Source: Dipteris shenzhenensis (Eukaryota; Polypodiophyta; Polypodiopsida; Gleicheniales). From it: DNA of 64,000 bases. The notes under the pieces were generated by a model. That model did not search any database. It was not told where the DNA came from and was given only the letters and a program-made list of their open reading frames with translations. Positions 46,997 to 59,600 of the stretch are shown piece by piece; within the stretch, counting starts at the first letter, position 1, and each line of letters starts with the position of its first letter. The stretch lies in NCBI GenBank assembly GCA_047967505.1, contig CM106541.1, one strand, 5' to 3'. Both the position numbers and the translations under genes were made by a program.

Positions 46997-48071
46997 GAAT
47001 ACTTCCCTAACTATTTATTATTCTTATATGTACCCCCGTGAAATCTTCCCTTTACACTTTCTTTAACCACCCCACATACCAAGCCCACGAATCATCCCAT
47101 ACCTCCTCTAATCCCTTCTTAACCCATGCACTCATTCGCTCCTTACTCCACTTGTGACTTAAACTTCACTTGTGGCTAAATTATTTTTTAAAATTATATA
47201 AGAATCCATATTGTTGTCTATATTCTTAGGTAAAGTGACAACAAGCCAAGAAAAATAAGCATTACTTGTCTACCCAAATGTAGCTATGATGTTCTAACAG
47301 CTAGTTTGTTTGGATGGTGGCAAGAAAGTGGACCCTGACCTTGGAACCTGGACTGCCTGAGGATTCGACATCTTTTTTTCAATATTATGTTTGTCAAACA
47401 AAATATTATCAAAAATTATTAATTTTGATCAAAATTTTTGCAAACTCTAGTTGAATTTTTCAACTTAGATTTCTCAAGCATGTTTCCCTTTTTTAACTTT
47501 TTATCCAATTGATGGAATTAATTGTATGGCTCAATTATTGATGGGACTTTTTAACACACACACACACACATACACACACTTATAATCTTACATAAACAAA
47601 ACCACCCTCCAAATTTGATTGCCCCCAACCCCCAATCTGCCCACCCACCACCTTTCCCATGCTTACCATCTCCTCCTCTAACTTCATAAAACGGTTGGCA
47701 TGATTTTTATTTTAAGGGCTTCCACCTTGCACATTGACCCCGAATGCTTCTCTTTCTCCTCATATTCTCCTCGTATTGACCCTCGTATTTGCAATCCTCC
47801 TTTCATCATCGGATCTAGTATAGTGTTAGTCCCCATACTCTTATTGGTCTTCCAATCCATGACTACTTCACACCTTTATGTCTTGCTTCTTCCATCTTCA
47901 TGTTTTCCCTTTTTTATGGGTTCCTAACCAACACAAGTGTCCTTGACTTCTATCTATCAGACAAAACTTATTCGAACCATTTGTTTTCTTAAATTTTTTA
48001 CAAGTGTTTTAGTAAAGTGTTCATATGAAATGATTGGTATTTATCTAAAATTATTATTATGTTAAACTTAT

Positions 48072-50690
48072 ATGGAGCACTCCAACAACAATGTGATAGC
48101 ATTTGTAGCTAATGCAACCTTAACTTTCCAAAAGTATAATGTAGTAAAAGACTTTCACAGTGGTCTTTTGAATAAATATTGGTTTTTAGTAGCAAAGAAA
48201 GAGTCTTTATTTTTAGTAATCTCATAGAGAGACTTTGAGGAATATGAGGAGCCATGGAATGAGTCCTTCTCCAAGAATACCTTATCATTTGTGGGAGGGG
48301 GGACATGATATTTTCATATTTTATCCTTGCATATTTAAAACTTTTGTGCGAAGTAAATGAATATTCTATATAGACCTTGTCTCCCAATCCCTATATTTTG
48401 GAAGAGGGTAATAGCATAATGCATATTGAGTTTGCACCCCAGGGTGGCTAGAAAGAAGCCAGCTACTTTGAATGTAGTGCTCTATCCAATGATGTATCTA
48501 CCAGAGAAGCCTAACTTAATTAAGGATACATTCATTTTTTGGGGGCCTTTAGATTTTTTGAGCAAGTTCATTATGTACATTGGAGCAAGAGTTGCTACAA
48601 TGGGAAAAGGATATGAAGAATCTAATCTTGTAGTACAACAATTGATATTGAAGGATGCAAGGAGATATTTCTTACTCAAGTGCACATTTGAGCCTATCGA
48701 TGGTGGTCAACACTTTGCATATGCATGCAATAAATTGGCCAGAGAGGCACATAAAGTGAAAATAATCTCGACCTAGATCTTCTATAGGATACCTCAATTT
48801 TAATACTACGTGGCAACGATATGCATCTTCAAGAGCGAGCACAAATATTTGATTGAGTCTGAAAAACTCAATCATGATCATGTTGCTCTGCGAAAGATTA
48901 GCTTTACTTCAGAGATGCTGATGAAAGTGAGGACCATATGGAAAACATGTGGGCAATCTGCAAAGGACTTTATAGAGAATCGCCAAAAAAAAAGATGCAA
49001 AAAATCTCTTTCGGTTCTACACTTGTCTAAGTGCGGTTGTTCCAAGGGCATGGGCTGAGATGGTGACTAGTTTCAAGGTTGTAAGAGATAGTTATTAGGA
49101 TTATACCAGCATCATTTTTCTTCCTGATGAAGTGTTCGACAAAGTCATTGTTGCATGCGCTACATGTGAGAGGGGAGAGATCACATATGAAGCCCCTTCA
49201 TTCAATACAGAAAAGGCAAAGAAGGTAGAGAAAAAAGAGGGGACCGCAGCATGTGGAGGCCCATGAGGAATTTGCTAGATTTCTATGTAACCATGGTATC
49301 CAAGAAGATTCTAAAGAATGAATCATTCTTTGGAAAAAAGGATAAAGATGGTTGCATGGAGGATAACATCGTTTGGCAAGCGAAGCATGATGCAGTAGAG
49401 AGTGCCATTAAATTTCTTCTCATAGAAAAGAATATCCCTGTGACTCAATACAAGACTGACAATACTTTCGTGAACCAAATAACAATGGCTTTATCCTCAG
49501 TGAAAGAAAAGTCATGGGCACACAAGTGGGTGAGGGTTCTAGAAGAAGGGTCAAGGGATGTCACTTCGAGGATGTCTGAAGGCATCCCACAACTAGTGCT
49601 TACATATGCAGAGAAATTAATCAATGACAATCAAATGAGAATAACAAGAGGACTCCACAATGGCTTCCAATTTGGTCATGAGATAGTTACAGAATCTAGA
49701 AAGTATACGAGCTTTAAGGGTGTCTCATATGATGACTTTCTAGGTGATAATACAATGTGAGAGAGGCCAAAACTCTTTTTTATCGATGAAATACATCCTG
49801 ATGATATCTTTATTTTCATCGATACAATATTGGATACCACCATTGCTAGAGTCTAGCTCTATAATATTGTAATATTTGTTAGTAAAGAGCTCAAATAAGA
49901 CATGCTTCTTGCCTTTAAAAAACATATTGATGACAAAGGACTTAAGCTCTACAATGGTGCATATGCAACAAAGAGAGACAAGCAAGAGGGTGGCATAAAG
50001 ATACAGAATCTTGAATCCTTCATCCTCTTGATGCGGACTCCACATCCTGATCTACAAAGCAATATATGAGGAACAGACAAGAGGTTGCGTCTAATGCTAG
50101 AAGAGCGAGAAGTCCCTAAAAAACATCATGTATTGGACATCCACATAAGCCCAAGAAAAAGTAGTAGTCTTTTAATGGACATGATAGAATTTTTACAGCG
50201 ATCAGGATGGGAGGTCGCCCTATGCTAAATGGGATATCTGTTTGAATCCTTGATTTGAAAAGGATGTAACAAAAATGTTATTGAGCATACAACATGCATG
50301 CAATACTTTGAAGTGTGCTCCCATGTGATAACTTCCTTTGATAGCATGATTCAAGGCGAGGCTAATGATGAGGAGTTAGAAGATGGTGAAGGACTCACTG
50401 TGGGTGTTGCTGTGACGATGATGGCACAGAGAATGAGGATGAAGGTGAAGAGGAAGGCGAGGCTACTGATGAGGAGTTAAAGGATTGTGAAGGACTCACT
50501 ATGGGTGTTGTTGTGATGAGGGCATAGAGGATGATGACGAAGGTGAAGAGGAAGGTGACACATCACAAGGTTCATTGTGATGCTATTGGTGTTGACAAGA
50601 TCTACTCTTCCTTCGTTGGAGGTTGTAATGAAGTTGGTGTAGACATCTCCTCTTCTTCCGCTAGTTTTACTATGATGAAGTTAGCATAGA
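48072..50690 (+). pseudogene. Unidentified long coding relic, flank-3
   Basis: Same relic. A 6-base in-frame deletion (AAGAAG) near 48135 distinguishes it, and the open piece is 49251-49760 with about seven amino-acid changes from flank-1. In the acidic tail one stop of flank-1 is absent, leaving 50298-50480 open. Confidence 0.55.
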
Positions 50691-50831
50691 TTGGATCTTC
50701 TCTGCTTCAATTGCAAAGCTTCAATTGCAACATGCTTTCCAATAGTAGCAATTAGGGTCTTGATTTGTCTCAACCCTAAACAGTAGCAATTAGGCAAAAG
50801 GATTTTGGGAGAATTTGAGGAAAGGGCGGAA

Positions 50832-51078
50832 CATAGGAGCTTTTGGTGGTATCCTTATTATCTTAGGTAGGGGTCTTTTATCATCTTACTGGTACCATAT
50901 ATAGGGAGGTTAATTGAGGTGCATGCATAAGAGACTTTGATGGTATCCTTATAAGATTGGAAAATGATCTTTTATCATCTCACTAGGATGATCATATAGG
51001 GTAGTTAATTGAGGCACATGCAAAATATTAATTAAGATTTAGGAAAGGGTGGAACACAGAAGAATGTGGTATGTGGTA
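50832..51078 (+). repeat. Degenerate tandem repeats, truncated, flank-3
   Basis: The first two units are present; the array then breaks at GTGGTATCC|ACAAGTAG. About 470 bases, matching about 14470-14940 of flank-1, are missing. Confidence 0.72.
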
Positions 51079-53178
51079 TCCACAAGTAGATGTATGATGT
51101 TTCATTAGAAGACTACAAAATGATATTCCTCATGGAAATTGTCCAAAAATGCTTGTTTTTACTCTTGAAAAATCATGGCGACCAATCTGAGGACACCCTT
51201 ACCTTGAAACCATCCTATCCCTAAATATATTAAAGGTAGATATCTTTTATTCTTGTCATACTTAAATTTAATGACAATCTTTGATAATTGATGTCCCTAT
51301 GGCACATTTTCAATGTGCTAATACCACAATTAATAGATTTTGAAATGGTTTGGAATCAGAAAACCTTTTCTTATAGTATGATTTAAAATGATTTAAAAAC
51401 CTTTTCTTATATTATGATTTAAAACGATTTGCAATCACAAAGACTGTTCTTATATTATGATTTGAAATGATTGCAATCGCAAAAAAATTCCTTATTTTAT
51501 GTTACTTGAAGATCGGGTGTGTCAATTTTACGAGAAAAAACCTATGAGCAAGTTTATCCGAGCGTGTTTTTTACGAGATTTAACAAATTGTATTTCTTTA
51601 GGAAACATGGTTTTTACACTTTTATTCTCACTAGAACTAGATCCCTTTATCATAAAGACATATAGAATTGTCACTCATTCAATTTTATATAACATAAATT
51701 TTCTTCTTTATAGACATCCTTTGTACCCGTGTTATTACCTTTGAAAAGTATTGAAAAATAATTCCTTTAAGAAACATCCCTCGTAATCACTCTCAATGTA
51801 ATAATATTATACATATATAATTACTTATTAAAGATATTTGACAAAAGACTTCTAGTATTTTAATAGAATAGATAACAAGATATTTATAGATATGTTTCTA
51901 AAGAAGTTTAAATTACTATAAATAAGTATTAACTTGGGCTTATGTATCACTCTTATAAAATATATGTAATATTTAATACCATATATGCAAGATTTTCCAA
52001 AATATAACCCCATAAATGTGCTCAAATGGTATTTTTTGATCAAATTGAGTGGCTGAATGACTATATTTGGACATTGGATGTGAAAGTTATGCCACTTTTG
52101 AAAGTGCTGTCCACGATAGTTTTGCTAGCGAAACTACCTTGGAAGACCTACTTCAAACGGGTTTCGTCGGCGAAACTACCTTGATGGCTTACTTCAATGA
52201 GGTTTCTTTGGATAAATCCTTTCATAGGCTAGGTTGAGAGAGGGTTTTCAATGTCAACCCCAATCAAGTAGAAGTTGTAAGAAGAATCATAAGGGAATTT
52301 TCATAGAAAAGTCTACTCTATATGTGGGTTTTTTCCAAAGCCATCCCTTTAAGTTACTCACCATTCCTAAAGATTCATGTAAAGATTTGTGTATAGTGAA
52401 ACAATGATTTGTTCTGATCTATTTTTGCCATATTTTTACATAGTTGGAAGCTTTTTTTTCCCTTCGCTCGGATGCTCGAAAAATGCTCGTCCCCTTGAAG
52501 ATCATTTGAGTTGTATAAAACTAAATTAAACTCATATGATCTTCAAGTATTAGCTACCAAGTAAAATGCGAGTCTTCACTTTTTCACTCATTGGTTTTTG
52601 TTTTTCATAGTAATACCTTTGAGATTATTTTTGTTGTTGTCAAAGTCCCAAGGTGGACATCAAGGTGCTCTCATAAGACCACCATACGAGGAAAGCTTTC
52701 TTATGATAACTTGAAGGAGCACCCATTCTCCTAGACTTACCTTTATGCATAAGCTAGGTCCTCTTTCCAACTGTGCCTTGGATTGGTTTCCCCATTTCTA
52801 TGTGCATTTCAAGAAACCATGTGCTCAAACAAGGATGCGTTCCACGAAATTTTTCATATTTACGTGACATTTCATAATACCATAGTTACAACATGAGTTT
52901 GAATGTGATGGCAAAAAGGCCACCGTTTCAAATTGTGCACCACCCTTGTATGACTTTTGGGCCATTCTTATTTATTTCTCTTGCCTTGTGGCCTCCAATT
53001 TTATGCTCTCTTTGGAAGGCCTAATGAATGATAGATATATCATTCACCTTGTTAATTGGCTTTTCATGTTAATTGGCTTTTCAATTGGCTTTTCATGTTG
53101 AAGCCTTTTTACATGTCACATGCGTTTTAGGTGGCTTTTCGTCTATTTTTGTGTTGAAACTTTTTTGGATTGGTGGGC

Positions 53179-53184
53179 TATAAA
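53179..53184 (+). promoter_or_regulatory. TATA box of the serine-rich gene, flank-3
   Basis: Same TATAAA in the same context, 92 bases before the ATG at 53276. Confidence 0.65.
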
Positions 53185-53275
53185 CAGCCCTGGCCCTTAC
53201 TTGTTTTTTCGATTTCTGCGATCAATCTCCGGGTTTCTGCTCTTCGTTCCCTGTCGTTGCTGTTCGCGGTCGCTA

Positions 53276-53611
53276 ATGTTCTCCCTGTATTCCTCAGACG
53301 ATTCATCCTCGGTTTCATCCATGGAGGTTGAATTACCTGCAAACTCGACGCCCTCTTCAGCTTCGCCGAAATCGTCCCGAGCCGCAAGAGAAGACAGCTC
53401 GCCCAAATCAGTTCTCTCTATGCGTCACAACGAGGAGGTCCGCAAATATGCTTCTCGCCAGTGCCTCTGCGCTCCCACTACCCACGAGGGTTCTTTCCGC
53501 TGCCGCCTTCACAGGTCACTGCAGGCGAAATGGCCTAGAATCGTCCGCTCCTCCCAAACGGCCGAACATCCAGCTACTTGCCCCTCTTCTAAAAACATAG
53601 AGGCGCAATAG
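53276..53611 (+). CDS. Serine-rich plant protein with CLCAPTTH..FRCRLHR motif, copy in flank-3
   Basis: Identical in protein, and by eye in DNA, to the copy at 17195-17530. The identity extends over about 830 bases including the TATA box and 3' region. Differences begin just outside: a CATGTTAATTGGCTTTTC-type micro-duplication upstream near 53060, and a short insertion near 53941. Flank-2 has no copy. Function and caveats are as for the first copy; nothing in the sequence separates the two in expression. Confidence 0.8.
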   Translation: MFSLYSSDDSSSVSSMEVELPANSTPSSASPKSSRAAREDSSPKSVLSMRHNEEVRKYASRQCLCAPTTHEGSFRCRLHRSLQAKWPRIVRSSQTAEHPATCPSSKNIEAQ

Positions 53612-54452
53612 CGGGAGTGTTGTGAAGCTTCAATTCAAATTTTGAGAAATATTACTAGTAAAGCAGCGCGGCTGACGTAAATTTCGTTTATATCACAAGG
53701 GGTAGTCATGTCGAGAAGTTGATGGATTTAACGACAGTTGACTCCACATATTTTCTGCCTGGCACTCCATTCTGCGTATCATTCTCTCCTGTATATTCCT
53801 GCTTGTCACATGAGACGAAAAGCAAAACTGGTCTGATTTACTCATATTTCGAATTCATTATTGAATCATAAAGGACAAGGGACATGCTTTACAAATGTTT
53901 TAATGTCTCTATTTGAAAGAAAGCCAAATGATGAGTGGAGAGTTTATAAGCAAAATGATGAGTGGAGAGAACAAAATATACTCCTTTAAGATCCAAAATT
54001 GTTTTAGGGCATGAGTGCTAGTTATGGGGAAACTCAACTTATCATGCGTGAGGGTTGAGCATCTCGCTTAATACAAGACTTTAAGCAAGTTCACATAAGT
54101 GAACTTGGAAAGGGAGAGGTGGCGCTCAAAGAGCCACCTTGAAAATGGGAGGACATCTAAACACTCCATTACGAAATGTGCGTTCTCTCAAACTCCCTTC
54201 TGCCCCTTTCTTGTGTATGATTGTTGCATCTCAGTTTAGCGAGGCGGTCTCCTTGAGGGGCTTTGAATGCCCAAAAGAGTATGTCAAATATAGATGGAAC
54301 ATGATTGTATGAACCAAATGGAGTTTTGATGTGCACCCTAACTAAAATACTCACTCAAAGATGCTCTTAATAACTGAAATGAAATCATGAAACACAAGGA
54401 TAGTGCAACTCTATTAAAAAGGGAAATGGCCTTAGAGAAGAAACCCTAGAAG

Positions 54453-54823
54453 CTCGAGGGGGTCACCCATCAAATGTAACCCTATCACGTGAGTTCAACA
54501 GAAGGATTTTTTTAATTTCCAAAATTTACAGAAATAAATATACATAATGAATGGAAAGGAAAGAATGCAAGACAATGGAAATAAAAATGAAATGGAAGTA
54601 GACAATAGTATTGAACCAAAATACTCACATGTAGATAGCTTGATGTTGACTGATGTGACAAAACTAGAAAGTACAATGCCTTTATAGAATAGGCACACAC
54701 ACTCTAGGTGTCACATGTATATGGGATAAGTCCCATAGTGACACATGGCACTCTAGGATATAAAGTAGTCTAGTACTACTCTAGAACACTAGAAAACACT
54801 CACTTTGGCTTCATGTTCCAACA
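54453..54823. other. 371-bp sequence of unknown origin joining flank-3 to CACTA-4
   Basis: Not found elsewhere in the window. It replaces 642 bases (18336-18977 in the complete unit), including the left end of CACTA-4. It has a small perfect hairpin ATGGGA-TAAG-TCCCAT (near 54722) inside a larger imperfect inverted repeat with CTCTAGGTGTCACATG on one side and GTGACACATGGCACTCTAG on the other. No coding sequence. It could be part of an LTR or filler DNA from a repair event. Confidence 0.6.
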
Positions 54824-54851
54824 CAAACTACTACTAATACTACTACCACTA

Positions 54852-55936
54852 CTACTGCTCATTCGAATCGTCGTCCTCGTCCTCATCGCGCTGGCTTGAT
54901 CCCTAGCTCTCGTGAGCTACGCTTGGATCCTTGGCCCTCGTCGAAGCCGTGTAAGCCTAATCCCTCATCATCACTGCTCACCTCCACTGATGGGACGTTC
55001 GAGCTTTGATTCTAAGAGTGAAACCATATTAATTGAAAATTAGATTGAAACTCAAAGAATAAAATAGTTTAAAAAGTGAGATTACAAGTAGGAGTAGACT
55101 TATACCGTGCGAGCAACCACCTCAGCCCAATTGATCGTTGCTCCTAGTGCCTCTTGCTCAATAAATCACGGCTTTGTTTCTATGCAAAACGCGCATCTCA
55201 TCTCTATGTCTGTAGGAAGGTGACCCATTGCAGCTTGCTGTGGGCATAATTTATGAGAGTTAGATAAAGTGCATGCAATATGTAGTAAAACAAATAGAAC
55301 AATACATTAAATGAGAAGAAGTAGACTTACCACGGTTGCCTCGAATGCCAATCGTCTACTTGCACCAAAGTGCAAAGTACCTATGGAGTCCGACTATCTC
55401 CTCGCAGCCCTCCTTTGACCCTCGAATAGTTTTGGATGGTCCCTGTACTGGTTCTTGAAAACTTCCAATCAGCTTTGTCTGCCCAGCTGGGTTTAGCCTT
55501 CCCCTTTGCGATGGAATTATGCAAGGTTGACCTATGATGCTTCAAGAGGACCCCCATGCACTCTTGCATGTAATCCGAATTAAACTCTCAATTTGGAGGG
55601 TTAGGATATTGTCTTTTCAATTCATCGATGACTGCCTGCTTCTTTTCCTCATCTTGGTACCACCAGTCAGAGCTATACCACTCTTGAAGTGGTGGCTCAT
55701 CAATCGCCTCATGGTGGCCATCACTGCTGAGCCCTTTTTATTTTCTATTATCTCTCCAGCAACCGTGATTTCATAGGACATGTCCTCGACCGGATAAGGA
55801 CTCATGGTAGTGGTAGAGTCAGAGCAAGTAGTGTTTGTGTGAGAGCTTACGGAGCGAGGAGTAGCAGTGGGAGTAGGAGAGGGCAAAAGACTGGACTGGT
55901 ACTGGGTCTCGAGACCAAGTGGAGACCTGTAGGGAT
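54852..55936 (-). pseudogene. TNPA-like relic in CACTA-4
   Basis: The three-exon body is recognisable, but the sequence immediately past its 5' end is rearranged: a 93-base insertion (55937-56029) followed by a deletion of about 1 kb removes the presumed promoter region. A small deletion around 55455 changes the frame in the basic block (WKFSRTSTGT instead of WKFFKKQYRD). Downstream of the stop only a few dozen bases of the element remain. Confidence 0.58.
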
Positions 55937-56616
55937 GTGAGTGTGCTGACTCGTCTACATCTCCCACGTTAGCACAACATAAGACCACTCCTACTCTTCC
56001 TTCCCTTACGATGGGCACGCCCAGGTGATGACCCCTCTGTCGAAGGGGCTAGAGGGGATGGCTGGATAATAGGTCCAGCCGTCGGTGTAGGAGAGGGATT
56101 TATGTGTTGAGGGAGCATAAGTGTTGGAAGTGTTGAGATATCGAGCTCCACTCGTGATATGCTAGGGTGACCATTGTGCATTTATGTCACCAACTTGTTA
56201 GCTGCAGATGCAGTTGGTACACCGCCCATGAATAATAGCTGGATGATAGCTATCCTTATGTACTCTAGTTCGTGGCTCAGTTAGTATGCCACCTTAGTTA
56301 GCTGAGTTTGGTTTGAGACCCACATATAGGATTCTTCTATTTCTTTGTAATAGAGTTCTTTTGGCTTACACAACTAAGAAGAGAAAAATTGTTTTCAGCC
56401 TCCATCTTTGTGTGTATTCCCCCATTGTGTATGTGAGAAAGCCATAAGTGAGATTCCTTCCTTCTCTCCCACTATCTTCATAGGGAGAGGGGATGGGTAG
56501 GGGTGAGGAGTGGGGAATAGAGAGGAGGAAAGTGAGGCAACCAAATATAAGGTGAGAGGATAGATTTTTGCTTTTCTCGCAATACAGATGTGAAAGATGG
56601 CATCACGCGAGGTTTT

Positions 56617-59600
56617 GGGTCAGAGGCTAAGGTCAATATGGGAGAGTTGCAATCAACACAGTTGTACGAGGGTACTAGAATGTCTAAACTATGGGTTTGT
56701 CTCTCAATCTTGAATATGCAAGTAAAGTATGGGTGGTCGGATACAAGTGTCTCGGCCTTAATGAGGTTAGCTCCTGCATTAATTTGACTCATTATTTGGA
56801 TATTGTTTGTTTTGAGAATCATCATGTATGTTTGAGAATCATCATTCTTCGAAGCCTATGTATGTTTGAATTGTGACTCTCTTTTATCCTCTCTTTTCGT
56901 CTCTTTTTGGCTCTTTTCTCCTCTCTTTTTCTCTCTTATCTCCTCTCTTTTTCTCTCTTTTTTCTCCTCTCTTTTCCTCTCTTTTCTCCTTTCTTTCCTC
57001 TTTTTTTCTCTCTTTTATCCCCAGTTTTTCTCTTTTCACTTTCTCTCTTTTTCTCTCTTATCTCCTCTCTTTTTCTGTCTTTTTTCTCCTCTCTTTTCTC
57101 CTTTTTCTCCTCTCTTTTTCTCTCTTTTTGCTCCTCTCTTTTCCTCTCTTTTCTTCTCTCTTTCCTTCTCTCTTTTTTGCCATGTGAAGCTTCAATAGCC
57201 TACCATTGAGCAAATAGATACAGACTTCTGTCACTCTAATTCAAAGAATGCAGTAGTCTATAAATGCTTACTCAATGTCAGGCTGTAGGATTCTAAGCTT
57301 GCTCAATGTCTTACAGGTATTCTAAGCTATAGGATTAGTGACATGACTTCTTTGTTGCTTTGAAAGAGGGAAAAAGAGAAAGAAAAGGGGAAAAGAGAAA
57401 GAAAAGGGAAAACGAGAGGTGAGAATCATCATGTATGTTTGTGAATCATCATTATTCGAAGCCTATGTATGTTTGAATTATGATAGGTTGCTCCAGAACA
57501 TGTTGCCTGCACCAAATACCATGCCCGCATCAAGAGATGAAGCGAAGAAGATGCTAACAATGGTGGGTATGGACTATGATATCATCCATGCTTGCTGTAA
57601 TGACAATATTCTCTTTCGTCGTGAGCATGGAGATTTGGCCAGTTGTCTAAAGTGTGGGAACAACGATATAGAGATGACTTACAGGGTGAGCAGATATCGG
57701 TAAAGGTCTTGAGACACTTTCCCATCATTGCAAGAATACAGCACATGTTCCGATGCAAATCCATAGCGGAGTTGATGACTTGGAATGCATCTCATTGGTC
57801 CACTGATGACACATTTAGGATTCTTGCAGATTGTGTAGCTTAGAAGCACATAGACAATCAGTGGCCCGACTTTGTGAGGGAGCCACACAACTTACATCTT
57901 GGGCTCGCCATGGATGGTGTGAATCCTTTCGGCTTATGCTCGACATCTTGGTCGACATGGCCCATAGTCTTGGTGAATTACAATATCTCACCATGGCTAA
58001 CAATAAAGAAGGGACACCTCTTACTTGCACTACTTGTGCCAGGGAAGTACAAGGCAAAAAATATAGACATGTACATGGCACCTTTGATAGAGGAGTTACA
58101 GATTTTATGGAGAGGAGTGCACGTGTTTGATATTTCCAGAGCTCCTAGACATACAAATCATATTATGGTCAGGGGTATCTTGATGTGGACCATGCATGAC
58201 TACCCAGGATATGGAGAGTGTGTAGGTACATGGTTGTATCTTTACATGTATAATATAGGATTATGCTTTTATGACTCTCTTTCGCATGCATGTCTTATAC
58301 TAACACATTTATGCACGCGTGCATGACTTGTTACAAGTGGGTACCATGCTTGTCCTATTTGTGGACTGGGTTTGAAATCACTTGCATGATACTCCAAACA
58401 TATCAGGAAAAATGTTTATGAAGGTCATGCTCGATACCTTTTGCTGGACCATCTCGCACATGGAGGTCAGCTTCATCTACCACCACCATATTTGAAGGCA
58501 AGTGACTGGATTCAGGCTTCGAGGGCGAGTGGAGAGGAACCTCCTCGTGGTATAAAGTGGCTATCAATCTTTCACGAGCTTCCTTATTGGGGTCAGTTAC
58601 AAATCAATCATCTCTTGGATCCCATGCATATCTTTAAGAATGTGGGGGCTACTATTTGGGCACACTTGGTTGGTTCCAAAGACTTGAGAGGAGTGCGAGA
58701 AGACTTGTGTGCTATGAATAGGATGTCTTGTTTGGGGCTCGAAGTGCATGCTTCAAGAAAAGTTGTCCTCCCAAAAGTAACATGGATCCTCTCCATGAGA
58801 GAGGAGGTAGCGGGGTCAAGGTAGACATTTCCTCTTTTCAAACACCCACAGGGTACATGTGTTGCTTGAGAGGAGCATTTTCAAAGGATAATAAGCTTAG
58901 TGGGCTCAAGTCCCATGACTAGCACAAGGTCTTACATGTATTCTAAGCTATAGGATTAGTGTACCGATAATCGTGATGCATTAGTGTAATTATGATTATG
59001 TTATATTATTGACATGACTTCTTTGTTGCTTTGATAGTTCATCCTCCCAATTACAAGGGTGCTTACAAGAAGATGTTAGAAATGCTATATTCAAGATCAA
59101 TGGTATTGTGAGGTATGCTTACTACCAAATCGCATTGATTGCATTTTCTTCAATTTAAGCTGAATAATCTGTAGACTGATTATGAATATATCTTACATGG
59201 GCATGTGAAATAGGTGGATATCTCAAAAAGAGATCTCCATATCGAGCATCGAGAAGGCTAGGGTGGAATCCATCGAAGCTGTATACTTGCATGAGAAGCA
59301 CTTTCCCTCGAGCATTATGACAACTCAAGTGCACTTGCTTGTGCACATAGTTGATGAGATGGCCATTGCAGGTATCCCATTCATAGTAGGTGGATCTTTT
59401 TTCTCAAGCGGTTTATGAAAACTTTGAAGGGATTTGTAAGACAAAGAGCAAGACCAGAAGAAAGCATGGCAGCGGGATGGCTTGTGCAAGAGTCATTAGT
59501 ATATATCACGGAGTTTCTTGCATCCACGGATCCCGATATGCCGCAAGCTTGGCATAACAAGGATGATGATTGCATTGTTGGTGAGGTTCCCTAAGGAAAA

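Larger units (their letters stand above)
44026..54823. repeat. Flank-3: tandem-unit flank with serine-rich gene and foreign right edge
   Basis: Matches flank-1 from the CACTA right end to AGAAG at 54452 (18335 in flank-1), apart from an about-470-base deletion near 51078. After that, 371 bases unrelated to flank-1 lead into the truncated CACTA-4. Confidence 0.92.
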
